Source of the DNA: a virus
Reading direction: 5' to 3' (one strand)
Length of the DNA: 41,812 nucleotides
IMG/VR virus record: IMGVR_UViG_3300035698_003494
Span: 1-41,812 of that record
The stretch's first letter is position 1. Each line of letters begins with the position of its first letter. The notes beneath the pieces are model-generated. The model was not told the DNA's origin. It did not search any database and was given only the letters and a program-made list of their open reading frames with translations. The position numbers were made by a program, and so were the translations under genes. Positions 32,752 through 40,413 of this stretch are shown piece after piece.

Positions 32752-33519
32752 TTATAACAATTCTGGACGTTCGAATTGACCTGTTAGTTCTGGAAATGTT
32801 TTTATCATTTCACTAGCAGACATTTCAACTTTTCCAGATACAACATCTTCTAATGAGGGTGTAGCGGAAATATCTTCTGGTTTAGTTGAGGATTCAACTG
32901 AAGCTGCTGCTTTAGTAATTTCTGTTGCGGTTACTTCGTCTACAGCTTTTTGCTTCTCTGATTCGATTACACCTTCCAATTTCTGTTTAGCAACTCTGTC
33001 ATAAGCTACTTCCCAAGCCTCTGGATTTAGTTTAATAGCACCTGTCTTATCCCACTTGTCTAATACTGCGTGTACTTGATCTCTAACTTCTGTTGTATAC
33101 GGTACAAGTTGATTTTGTCCATATTTTCTCTCAAGAGTAAGTTCATTATTCACTACTGCGTTTTGTATTGTAAGCTTATTAATAAGCCTTTGTTGTGGGT
33201 TCAACGGTACTGCTTGAACTGGTGCTTGTTCTTCTGAATATTCTTCAGGTACAGTATTCTCTACTGGCTGAAGAGATTCCACAATCTTATCCGTTTGTAA
33301 AGACTCAATTAACTTATCTTTTCCTGCTAATTGCTCCTTATACCTTTTAGCTAATCTTGTAGATTCCTCAAGTTCTGCTTGTACGTTTATCTCCTCTTCC
33401 TCAGGGACTATAGTTTCTTCAACTACAGGCTGGGGTTCTACTTCGGGAGTGGCTTCCGAAATTTCAGGAGTAGGTTCAATAGTTTCTAGAACGTCCTGGT
33501 TTTCTATAGGTTCACTCAT
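32752..33519 (-). CDS. Scaffold-like protein, 255 aa
   Basis: Highly acidic, Glu/Pro/Val-rich N-terminus (EPTPEISEATPEVEPQPVVEETIVPEEEEINVQAELEE), then a predicted coiled coil (STRLAKRYKEQLAGKDKLIESLQ) and a helical end. Its place directly before the capsid gene and this composition are what capsid assembly scaffolds show. It has no protease motif. ATG after AGGAGG. Confidence 0.75.
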   Translation of the reverse strand: MSEPIENQDVLETIEPTPEISEATPEVEPQPVVEETIVPEEEEINVQAELEESTRLAKRYKEQLAGKDKLIESLQTDKIVESLQPVENTVPEEYSEEQAPVQAVPLNPQQRLINKLTIQNAVVNNELTLERKYGQNQLVPYTTEVRDQVHAVLDKWDKTGAIKLNPEAWEVAYDRVAKQKLEGVIESEKQKAVDEVTATEITKAAASVESSTKPEDISATPSLEDVVSGKVEMSASEMIKTFPELTGQFERPELL

Positions 33520-33545
33520 TTTATTCCTCCTTATTTTATATTATA

Positions 33546-33803
33546 CTAAGATGTTTTGTTTTCTTTTTCACGTTCCTGCTTTTCTAGCACCTCCTTTTTT
33601 AAATTTTCTATTCTTTCATAAAACTTATCTACCAATTGCCAAGTAGCTCTTGCTACTGGATCATCTTGTCTTTTTAATTTTTTCATAGCTGCTTCCTTCT
33701 TAGTATCTAAGAATAGAAGAATATCTTTGTATGCAGGTTGTTGTTCAACAAATGTATAACTTCCCCACAATTTTTCAACATCTAAAATACTATACTTTGA
33801 CAT
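33546..33803 (-). CDS. Hypothetical protein between portal and scaffold, 85 aa
   Basis: SKYSILDVEKLWGSYTFVEQQPAYKDILLFLDTKKEAAMKKLKRQDDPVARATWQLVDKFYERIENLKKEVLEKQEREKE is fully helical and charged. ATG shares a base with the portal stop. Small helical proteins at this place are common in podoviruses and may aid head assembly; no family is recognised. Confidence 0.7.
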   Translation of the reverse strand: MSKYSILDVEKLWGSYTFVEQQPAYKDILLFLDTKKEAAMKKLKRQDDPVARATWQLVDKFYERIENLKKEVLEKQEREKENKTS

Positions 33804-35719
33804 TATCCTGTAGGACCTCCTGCTTGATTAGGTTGAGAAGGGTTAGCACCACCTGTATTCGGTTGAGTGTTTCCTCCACTTTGCTGTTCTTGTTGAATCA
33901 TTTGTTGCATGATTTGTTGTGTCTCTTCATCTGAGAATGTTACTTCTTCTGCAACTTCTTCTCCTAGTAGAGTCTCAGCAATTTTTTGAATTATAACTTT
34001 AAACTTAACTACTGATTGAGCCATTGGTATTCTTGAAGTGATAGCTAAGAAGTTATTTAGTTGATGTGACAATTGTTCCATCTCTACTAACTGATTACTA
34101 CCTACTGCAATAAAGTCTAGGTCTTGAATAAGTTCTTTAGGATCTAGTCTCACATATTTCTCACCTGATTCTCCTACTACACCTATAACCATTGGTTTAG
34201 TCATAAACTGACTAATCAAAGAATACACCATAGAAATAAAAGGTTTAAGTAACATGTTTTCGAAAGTAAGCATCTTACCTAGAAACTTCTTATTTCCAGC
34301 AGTCATCAATAATCTTGTTTGAGAAGTATTTCTTACAGCTCCACTCTCAAATGTTCCTTGCATGATTCTACTAGCTCCAGTAACTTCTCTAATCTCATTT
34401 TGACCTAAGCCTACTTCATAAGAAGTATCTACTTTACTAAATTTTAGTTGTTGCAGTTTATCTGCCATTTTCTCGCCATCTTCTAAATCTACAAATATTA
34501 CTCCACCTGGTCTAGCTTTAACTTGACTTAAGTCTATGCCAGCACTTCTAGCAACTGTCAACATTAAGTTATTAGCTAGGTTATTACTATCCATAGCTTG
34601 ATTAACTGCTGTGTTTAACAGATCTTGGCCATCCTCAGCTAGTTCACATACACCAATACCCCAAATCTCTTTAGGGCGTCTTTTATAGTTACTATATAAG
34701 AATGGCTTCTTCCCATGTTCGAAAGGATTCTCTTCATCTCTGATAAGAGTTTGACCACCTGCTACAGTGCGCAATATTGTGCCATCTTTACTCCAGTATT
34801 CTAATATCTCATATTCTCCTAATTCATTAACAGTAACTTTAAGAGTTTCATCAGGGTTGGTTACTTTTGCTAAATTACTAGAATCATTAATACCTAAGTC
34901 AATCTTTTGATCTCTGGTAGTATGCTCTTGTTGATCTCCATCTTTTCCACCAATTCCAATGTTTTCTAATTTATCTAAATTCATGTATAGGTTTTTACCT
35001 GTAACAGATTTTACCTTTTTATTAATATTTTTTAAGTCATGTAGAGACTTCCAAGTTCTATGAACTAACCATGTATCTTCAAAAGAGGTAGCTCTAGAAG
35101 AGAAGAATATATCTTTCCAGGAAATATGTTCTATCACTGGACTATCTTTAATAACTTTAACTACTTCTCTTTCCTCTACTGTTTCTTTTACTGTTGGTAT
35201 GTCAAAACCTAATACCTTCTTAGTAGTAGGAGTTTTTATAACTTCTTTTACTTTCCTTGTTATTGATTCTTTCTTCCAAGAGACCTTCATAAAACTTGTA
35301 CCTATTACAAGGAGTTCAGTAACAAAATCATCAAATGTATTATAAGCTTGCATCTTCTCAATATATATTTTAATTAACTTCTCATGTATCTGAGCACTTT
35401 CTTTATTTATCTCAGTGTCAACACCTTTTACTTTAAATGGATTACCCTTCATAAATATAGTATCCATAAATATAGGATGAATTGTATCAATAACTTTAAA
35501 TGTTTCTTTCATATAAAGTCTTGACTTATAAGCATAGTTCTTACTATCTGGAAAGTCAGGAGTTTTATTTGTACTATTATGGAAGTGTCCTTTACTTATT
35601 AAAGTAGAATTAAACATCTCATACCACTTGGCAAACCTACTCTCTAGGGTTTGTCTAGCTTTAGAAGCCTCATTCTTGAGTTCTAATATTTGTTGGACTT
35701 TTTCTCGTTCACTGGCCAT
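33803..35719 (-). CDS. Portal protein, 638 aa
   Basis: Dodecameric DNA gateway of the head. Position directly after the large terminase, length, a helical start, the phrase FVTELLVIGTSFMKVSWKKES, IEHISWKDIFFSS, and GIGVCELAEDGQDLLNTAVNQAMDSNNLANNLM (the long stem helix region of podovirus portals) all agree. The tail is Gln/Gly/Pro-rich (IMQQMIQQEQQSGGNTQPN), as in many portals. ATG after AGGAGAG. It should join the gp11-like adaptor. Confidence 0.87.
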   Translation of the reverse strand: MASEREKVQQILELKNEASKARQTLESRFAKWYEMFNSTLISKGHFHNSTNKTPDFPDSKNYAYKSRLYMKETFKVIDTIHPIFMDTIFMKGNPFKVKGVDTEINKESAQIHEKLIKIYIEKMQAYNTFDDFVTELLVIGTSFMKVSWKKESITRKVKEVIKTPTTKKVLGFDIPTVKETVEEREVVKVIKDSPVIEHISWKDIFFSSRATSFEDTWLVHRTWKSLHDLKNINKKVKSVTGKNLYMNLDKLENIGIGGKDGDQQEHTTRDQKIDLGINDSSNLAKVTNPDETLKVTVNELGEYEILEYWSKDGTILRTVAGGQTLIRDEENPFEHGKKPFLYSNYKRRPKEIWGIGVCELAEDGQDLLNTAVNQAMDSNNLANNLMLTVARSAGIDLSQVKARPGGVIFVDLEDGEKMADKLQQLKFSKVDTSYEVGLGQNEIREVTGASRIMQGTFESGAVRNTSQTRLLMTAGNKKFLGKMLTFENMLLKPFISMVYSLISQFMTKPMVIGVVGESGEKYVRLDPKELIQDLDFIAVGSNQLVEMEQLSHQLNNFLAITSRIPMAQSVVKFKVIIQKIAETLLGEEVAEEVTFSDEETQQIMQQMIQQEQQSGGNTQPNTGGANPSQPNQAGGPTG

Positions 35720-35732
35720 AATTTCTCCTCTC

Positions 35733-35885
35733 CTAATTTAAACTGTAAGTAATTTGAAATTCTGAAGATCCAAAAGTAAATTTTAATACCAAGTTACAAT
35801 TCTCGGCAAACTTTGGATATGTCTCAGCATATTCCTGCATTATCTTTTCTTCACCTTTTAATTTTTCTTCTTCTAATTCGTCCAT
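35733..35885 (-). CDS. Small acidic hypothetical protein, 50 aa
   Basis: ATG at 35885, one base after the terminase stop and after AGGATA. MDELEEEKLKGEEKIMQEYAETYPKFAENCNLVLKFTFGSSEFQITYSLN has a charged helix and a short beta end. A longer in-frame start at 35924 lies inside terL and is less likely. No family recognised. Confidence 0.65.
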   Translation of the reverse strand: MDELEEEKLKGEEKIMQEYAETYPKFAENCNLVLKFTFGSSEFQITYSLN

Positions 35886-35886
35886 T

Positions 35887-37521
35887 TTAATATCCTGTTC
35901 TACTACAATTTGGATTGTAATCATACTGAGGATCTTTCTGATCTAATTTAGATGGTTTAATAATAGTTAAGATATTAGATAAAGCATCTGGATAATCCTC
36001 ATGATCTGTATTACCATAATCTACTAGTTGGTTCAACAACTTAATCATTCCTGGACTTAACTTTCTTATCTTTCCCATGAAAGGATATGCTTCTCCTTTT
36101 TCATCTTCCACGAAAACTAAATTCTTATTCTCTATATATGGCTGTAAACCTAAAATCTTAGCATGCTTACTTCTTTGATTACTTGCCATGATAGGTATCA
36201 CTTTTCTCTTTAATGCTGGATACTTCTCTTTAAAAATATTTATGTATGTTTTACTAAAGTTCTTCTCTATTGCTATCTTATAAGGTTCATGTAGATCATT
36301 CTCTAATGCAATCATCTCTAAGAACTTGTTACTTGATATGTTAGCTTGTCCAATTGAGCCTAGTATATATAGTTTACTTAGTTGTAAGTCTCCTACCTTT
36401 ACTGCACTTACTCCTACCGTGATAGCTGCCCAATCATCTGCTCTCTTGTATGTACTATCATCTCCAGCAGGGTCAACTAGTAAGTATTTCTTCATTCCCC
36501 CTGGAACTTCCTTCTTACTACAAAATTGCATATCCTCTGCTTTAAATGCTGCTCCCTCATCTGAAGTAGGGAAATTCATTTGCTGACAACTAAATTCAAA
36601 AGTTCCTTTTTCTGCATAAGTATTCTTGGCATATTTAATGTCAAACATATTAGGAGCTAGTAACTTAGTATCTGGATGTTTTAAAAGTAAATTAATCTTA
36701 CTTCTCCATCTCTCAGGGTCAGACTTCTCTAAAGTTGGATTTACCATTAATGGGTAATCAATAAGAAAATCTAATGATCTCTTTGCAGTTACCATCAGAT
36801 AGTTATATAGATCTCCAAAATGCCATCTAGTACCAAAAACTACAATAATCCCTTTCCTAGTGTTTCCATCTAAAAAGGGTTTATTCTGGTCATTAACTAC
36901 TAAATCTAAACAATCCTTATATAGCTTAGTTTGTTTCTCTCTCATAACAGATGTCTCAGAATTATCTCTAATAGCTACATCGTCTAAGACTATAATATCA
37001 TAGTGAGCTCCTGTTACATCTTTACCTACAGAGAAAGTCTCACAAGATTTATTCTTATAGTGTGCTGTTCTTGGGGCGATGTTAAAACCTTTTTTAGTCC
37101 ATCCACCTTTAGTAAACCAGTTTCCGAATAGATCTATGAATTTTTCATTTGCAGTAACATGTGATTGTAACTCGGATATAATATCCTCACAATGCTTTCC
37201 TGTAGCTGAACCTAATCCTACTCTAATATTTGGGTTTCTTATCCACATCCATAAGATCCAACCTACTATCATAGTGGTCTTTAGATGTTTTCTAGGAATA
37301 GTTACTACACCTCTTTCGAACTGGTGAGTAAGCTTATTACCTATTTCCAAATGAACTTCTTCTTTTACATCTACATACTCCAGAACTGACTGGCAGAAGT
37401 AGATATAATCATTCTTGCAGCGTGCTGTTTCTAACCTCTTCTTTAACTCGTGATTTAAGCACTTCAGTCTCTTCAAGAATTTTATCAAGCTCTTGGATAA
37501 GTTGTCCAATACTAAATCCAT
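35887..37521 (-). CDS. terL: Terminase large subunit
   Basis: ATP-driven DNA packaging motor and nuclease, 544 residues. Walker A is PRKHLKTT (76-83), a phage-type variant with His-Leu where Gly is usual; Walker B is YDIIVLDD (Asp180/Asp181). The nuclease begins with YLLVDPAGDDS...DDWAAITVG. ATG at 37521 has AGGAGAG five bases upstream, inside the small-subunit gene, so the genes overlap by 113 bases; no later start codon is visible in frame. Acts with the small subunit and portal. Confidence 0.93.
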   Translation of the reverse strand: MDLVLDNLSKSLIKFLKRLKCLNHELKKRLETARCKNDYIYFCQSVLEYVDVKEEVHLEIGNKLTHQFERGVVTIPRKHLKTTMIVGWILWMWIRNPNIRVGLGSATGKHCEDIISELQSHVTANEKFIDLFGNWFTKGGWTKKGFNIAPRTAHYKNKSCETFSVGKDVTGAHYDIIVLDDVAIRDNSETSVMREKQTKLYKDCLDLVVNDQNKPFLDGNTRKGIIVVFGTRWHFGDLYNYLMVTAKRSLDFLIDYPLMVNPTLEKSDPERWRSKINLLLKHPDTKLLAPNMFDIKYAKNTYAEKGTFEFSCQQMNFPTSDEGAAFKAEDMQFCSKKEVPGGMKKYLLVDPAGDDSTYKRADDWAAITVGVSAVKVGDLQLSKLYILGSIGQANISSNKFLEMIALENDLHEPYKIAIEKNFSKTYINIFKEKYPALKRKVIPIMASNQRSKHAKILGLQPYIENKNLVFVEDEKGEAYPFMGKIRKLSPGMIKLLNQLVDYGNTDHEDYPDALSNILTIIKPSKLDQKDPQYDYNPNCSRTGY

Positions 37522-37849
37522 TATACTCTCCTAATGCTTCCTCTTCAAGTTTAAGAATCTTGAAATAGTATTTCCAATATTCCTTTGGGTCACTTGAGAG
37601 TTTCTTTAACATCTTTGGAAGTTCTGTTTGAATGAATGTCTTAGCTGACATCTCACCTACAGAAGCTTCTAAAGTTTGAGCGTCTTGAAAGTCCTTAATC
37701 CTTTTAGATACTTCAGGTCGTTTCATTAGCTCACTGCCTCGTTTATGCGCTGAAGCTGGAGCATATCCTGCTGCTATTGCTGCTTGGCGATATGATTCTC
37801 CAGTGTTCACTTTCTCTACGAATAAATCTATCTTATCTTGTTTTACCAA
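37409..37849 (-). CDS. terS: Terminase small subunit
   Basis: 146 residues: an N-terminal helix-turn-helix (FVEKVNTGESYRQAAIAAGYAPASAHKRGSELMKRPEVSKRI) typical of Terminase_2 family DNA recognition, a central helical oligomerisation region, and a charged C-terminus. ATG after AGGAG, two codons past the secreted protein gene. It selects phage DNA for packaging. A headful mode would fit a circular assembly, but no pac site is visible. Confidence 0.87.
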   Translation of the reverse strand: MVKQDKIDLFVEKVNTGESYRQAAIAAGYAPASAHKRGSELMKRPEVSKRIKDFQDAQTLEASVGEMSAKTFIQTELPKMLKKLSSDPKEYWKYYFKILKLEEEALGEYNGFSIGQLIQELDKILEETEVLKSRVKEEVRNSTLQE

Positions 37850-37858
37850 TATACTCTC

Positions 37859-38455
37859 CTAATCAGGAGTTCCACCTGCATCTGTTGTTCCATCACCATC
37901 TGATTGTGTAATAACCCATTTACCTGCTGATCCTGCTACTATAGCAGTTGCGTGCATAATACTTCCTGCTGGCACTGCTAACTCTTTATTAGGAGTACAC
38001 TCTACAGCATTAATATATTGTGTCTGCAAAGCTGGTCTAATCTCAATTTCTGTTGAAGGATCACTTATGATATCAATTTTATGTCCTACTACTGGAGTAG
38101 GTAAAACTATAAATAAGTTTGCTCCTGCGGATGTTACATTAACCATTGAAGTTCCTGCTGCTATTATAGCATCTGGGCTTGTTATAGCTGTTCCTGCTGT
38201 GATTTCTACTGGTGTTTGAGTAAAACCTTCTTCAAAGGTTATCTTTCCTAGAGTACCATCTGTACCACCTGCCTTAGAGAGAACTATATAACTTCCCTCA
38301 TAACTGTTAAGCCCGATCATATAGTCTACATCATATCCAAGAGAGTTTATATAAGTCTCTAACTCTGTAATCCCCTGCCATTCTTTAGTAGTATATGTAG
38401 CGGTAGCAAATAATGCAGTACATAATATTAAGAATCCAATTATCCATTTTTTCAT
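37859..38455 (-). CDS. Secreted beta-rich protein, 198 aa
   Basis: MKKWIIGFLILCTALFATATYT is a clear Sec signal peptide. The mature part is Thr/Gly/Ala-rich and resembles phage decoration or fibre proteins in style (GKITFEEGFTQTPVEITAGTAITSPDAIIAAGTSMVNVTSAGANLFIVLPTPVVGHKIDIIS). Export of a protein encoded just ahead of the terminase genes is unusual; it may coat the host surface or bind the envelope during lysis. ATG after GGGAGTGAG. Confidence 0.75.
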   Translation of the reverse strand: MKKWIIGFLILCTALFATATYTTKEWQGITELETYINSLGYDVDYMIGLNSYEGSYIVLSKAGGTDGTLGKITFEEGFTQTPVEITAGTAITSPDAIIAAGTSMVNVTSAGANLFIVLPTPVVGHKIDIISDPSTEIEIRPALQTQYINAVECTPNKELAVPAGSIMHATAIVAGSAGKWVITQSDGDGTTDAGGTPD

Positions 38456-38497
38456 TTTCTCACTCCCTGTTTTTATGTTTTATGCTTTATTTCTCAA

Positions 38498-38550
38498 GGT
38501 ATATTCAAATACTAGTTTAAGGTATATAAAACGGTATACTCTGAGGTATA
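38498..38550 (-). repeat. Four phased GGTATA (TATACC) motifs
   Basis: GGTATA occurs at 38498, 38521, 38533 and 38545; the last three are 12 bases apart, the first 23 bases away. Read leftward they are TATACC. They fill the gap between a 53-residue gene and the secreted protein, at the head of the late operon. Regular spacing suggests binding sites for a regulator; no sigma-70-like promoter is clear here. Confidence 0.45.
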
Positions 38551-38552
38551 CT

Positions 38553-38714
38553 TTATTGTATCTTCTTACCTATTGTTAAATCTTTATCTAGTTGGTAAAC
38601 CCCTTTGTTTGTAAAAATTAAATACCCATTCATACAGTTCTTAGTGTCTGTAATTACTTCACCTTTTCTTATTCCTGTTAGTTTTAAAATAATCTCTAGG
38701 GTACGTCCATTCAT
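38553..38714 (-). CDS. Small hypothetical protein, 53 aa
   Basis: MNGRTLEIILKLTGIRKGEVITDTKNCMNGYLIFTNKGVYQLDKDLTIGKKIQ is preceded by AAGGAG eight bases before the ATG at 38714. Beta-rich with a basic end. It is the first good leftward gene ahead of the late operon. No family recognised; the ribosome site is the main support. Confidence 0.7.
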   Translation of the reverse strand: MNGRTLEIILKLTGIRKGEVITDTKNCMNGYLIFTNKGVYQLDKDLTIGKKIQ

Positions 38715-38866
38715 AACTTAATCTCCTTACATACAATATTTTTTAAAAATTCTATAAGTGTGCATTACCTCAGTATAATAACCTTCTAGTACCCTTCGTC
38801 CCTTTGACGGTTTAACCTTTTACTCAATAGGTCGTGTAGTTTTAAGAGGTCTATGGCTTATATGTC

Positions 38867-38947
38867 CTATTTCCCTTGTATTACTATGTCCCTAGCTTGT
38901 TTAATCACTAATAGTGTAATAAGATATAGTAAATACTTAAACTCCAT
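38867..38947 (-). CDS. Tiny membrane peptide, 26 aa
   Basis: MEFKYLLYLITLLVIKQARDIVIQGK is a short hydrophobic helix with a charged tail. AAGGAG lies eight bases before the ATG at 38947; another ATG four bases upstream would end after four codons. Too short to be sure; it could be a small membrane effector like other tiny proteins in this phage. Confidence 0.4.
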   Translation of the reverse strand: MEFKYLLYLITLLVIKQARDIVIQGK

Positions 38948-39244
38948 TCATACAGCTCCTTATTGCCCATACAGTGTGATACTTACATGTAAAATGTTTG
39001 TTACCTTTTATACCTTTTTAAGTATCATACTACTATCATATACCTTATATGTTAGGAATGTAATACTAAGTATAATTAAGTACTATACTTGTTTGTATCT
39101 TATACTGTTATTGTTTTAAAATACGTACTTCTCCCCCATTCTCTTTTAACCAATAGGCTGTTAGAGTTATTTTAATATATACACTTTCTTTAAAAATAGA
39201 GAGATAAATGTATTATATTATTAGGGGCTATACATGAAGTAAAG

Positions 39245-39271
39245 AAGTTATACGTTTATTTAATATAACTT
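39245..39271. repeat. Perfect 8-bp inverted repeat
   Basis: AAGTTATA and TATAACTT flank an 11-base AT-rich loop. As RNA it would be a weak hairpin; as DNA it could be a regulator site. It is just beside the pseudoknot-like element. Confidence 0.5.
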
Positions 39272-39285
39272 AGTCAACCTAATAG

Positions 39286-39361
39286 TAACCAATGTTCGTT
39301 AGAACACTTCAACCTAGTAGGATTATGGCAAACTTAAATTAATAAGTATTGGTTATTTGCC
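39286..39361 (-). ncRNA. Candidate H-type pseudoknot RNA element
   Basis: Two helices interleave: TAACCAAT (39286-39293) with ATTGGTTA (39348-39355), and GGCAAA (39327-39332) with TTTGCC (39356-39361). The second strands of the helices are directly adjacent, so they can stack, and a hairpin TGTTC-GTTA-GAACA (39293-39306) lies in the first loop. Strand is assumed from the surrounding leftward genes. Pairing is exact, but covariation is unknown. Confidence 0.35.
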
Positions 39362-39565
39362 GAGGAGAGAACGGGGGCAAGAGAACCTCTGACTTTCACA
39401 CTTCACTATGTACCACTTCGGAGATGTAACCCGTGTCTTGATAATTCAGTTAATATTGTGACAAGTAATATTAATGATATAGTAAGTTCATTTAATCTGT
39501 CTAGTTCAACTCCAGTATAACTGGAACACGTAGTGCATCGATTAGTGAACTGTTTAATTGCTGGA

Positions 39566-39727
39566 CTATATAATAGTAGTTGGATTGTTAGAATGTAGTT
39601 TATTAACACACTTCTGACATAGATGATATTCTCGATCTTCAAAACCTAATGCCACTAGTATAATACGATATGTATTATAAGGTATATTTCTTTTACATAT
39701 ATCACAATGACATTCTTTTACTATCAT
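39566..39727 (-). CDS. Small Cys-rich (zinc-finger-like) protein, 53 aa
   Basis: MIVKECHCDICKRNIPYNTYRIILVALGFEDREYHLCQKCVNKLHSNNPTTII has Cys6, Cys8 and Cys11, then Cys37 and Cys40: a treble-clef or zinc-ribbon-like pattern. ATG at 39727 is preceded by AAGGAG. It is the farthest upstream leftward gene, so it could be an early leftward regulator. No family recognised. Confidence 0.7.
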   Translation of the reverse strand: MIVKECHCDICKRNIPYNTYRIILVALGFEDREYHLCQKCVNKLHSNNPTTII

Positions 39728-39982
39728 ACTATTTACTCCTTATCTAGTAGAAGATAAAACATACCCTCTCACAGTAGGTACACTTTTGTCAATGAGAGAC
39801 AATAAATATGCCAAGTCAAGGGTAGTATTTGGTGTATGTACGGTAATTCAATAATAATGCACCAGAATATATCGTCACGTTTGGTGCTAATAGGGGGTTA
39901 TTTCTACCAGAGTATGGATATTATACAGGCCTTAACTGGCCTATTAAGTTATAAAAACAGGCCTTGTAACTCATGTTCCCTA

Positions 39983-40045
39983 TCAGTAATATTTAGAAGT
40001 ATGTGGCACTAATTGGAAGCTATACACCTCTTCAGTAATATTACT
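39983..40045. repeat. Repeated TCAGTAATATT, second copy palindromic
   Basis: TCAGTAATATT occurs at 39983 and 40032, 49 bases apart; the second lies in the perfect 12-base palindrome AGTAATATTACT (40034-40045). A shorter AGTAATATT is at 39464. Possible binding site for a dimeric regulator or replication protein. Confidence 0.4.
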
Positions 40046-40092
40046 TGCCCAGTTACTATTATACCTTTGGTATGATACTCTTGGTATAGTTG

Positions 40093-40120
40093 ACCATATT
40101 GCTGACGCTAGCAATATGGT
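40093..40120. other. Perfect 11-bp stem-loop
   Basis: ACCATATTGCT, a six-base loop GACGCT, and AGCAATATGGT pair perfectly. There is no T run after it in either direction, so it is not an intrinsic terminator. It could be an origin structure or an operator in the control region. Confidence 0.6.
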
Positions 40121-40197
40121 ACATGTTATACCCTGTAAACTGTACACTAATGTACATGTTATATTATGTAATTAAACATAATGTTAAACTACATAAT
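40119..40197. repeat. Direct and inverted repeat cluster
   Basis: GTACATGTTATA occurs at 40119 and 40152, 33 bases apart. ATTATGT (40163-40169) and ACATAAT (40176-40182) form an inverted repeat, with a further ACATAAT at 40191. Together with the adjacent stem-loop this resembles an iteron or regulator-binding array. Confidence 0.45.
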
Positions 40198-40311
40198 CCT
40201 ATTATTGTATAGATTATCATCCAGTATGTAGATAACTTATCGACTGCGTGGCTATAGTTTATACGCTTGAATTATCTTGTAAGACAAATAAGCAAATAAA
40301 ACATATAGTGT

Positions 40312-40355
40312 GTTGTATATGTCCAACAAGAATCTGAGTTGTATATGTACAACAA
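40312..40355. promoter_or_regulatory. Two operator-like dyads, 26 bp apart
   Basis: Two 18-base copies at 40312-40329 and 40338-40355 differ at one base. The second contains the dyad TTGTA-TATG-TACAA. They lie about 30 bases upstream of the best rightward promoter, at 2.5 helix turns from each other, as sites for a dimeric regulator of early transcription would. Confidence 0.5.
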
Positions 40356-40385
40356 TAAACATACCAAGATATATCGTTGTATTAT

Positions 40386-40413
40386 TTGAGTGTATTTAGC
40401 CGTGTGCTATACT
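40386..40413 (+). promoter_or_regulatory. Candidate early promoter, sigma-70 type with extended -10
   Basis: TTGAGT, a 16-base spacer ending in TGC, and TATACT match an extended -10 bacterial promoter (5 of 6 at -10). Transcription would start near 40,420 and leave a leader of about 270 bases before the first rightward gene. The spacer includes GAGTGTATTTAG, which recurs at 40438. Confidence 0.5.

Larger units (their letters stand above)
38948..39565. other. Gene-free stretch with possible RNA structure
   Basis: No convincing ORF in either strand. It includes a perfect 8-bp inverted repeat (39245-39271), a pseudoknot-like pairing (39286-39361), a locally GC-rich segment (about 39,361-39,435) and a 6-bp hairpin TCCAGT-ATA-ACTGGA (39511-39525). 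It lies between leftward tiny genes, so it is probably transcribed leftward as leader or non-coding RNA. Confidence 0.4.

Noticed and set aside
38727-38765. Leftward 12-codon leader peptide (MHTYRIFKKYCM)
   Set aside because: GAGG is only two bases from the ATG, too close for initiation, and the peptide is too short to support.
38853-39119. Rightward ORF of 88 codons in the intergenic region
   Set aside because: No ribosome site, Tyr/Ser/Leu-rich composition expected of AT-rich non-coding DNA, and it opposes better-supported tiny leftward genes.
39371-39434. tRNA-like segment: ACGGG and CCCGT ends in a GC-richer stretch
   Set aside because: Only five outer pairs form, there is no D arm, anticodon arm or T loop, and the span is only 64 bases.
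39406-39642. Leftward ORF of 78 codons
   Set aside because: Overlaps the Cys-rich 53-residue gene in another frame and has no ribosome site; the smaller gene has AAGGAG at the right distance.
40090-40118. Promoter starting with TTGACC
   Set aside because: No acceptable -10 box at 16-18 bases; the stretch is taken up by the perfect stem-loop.
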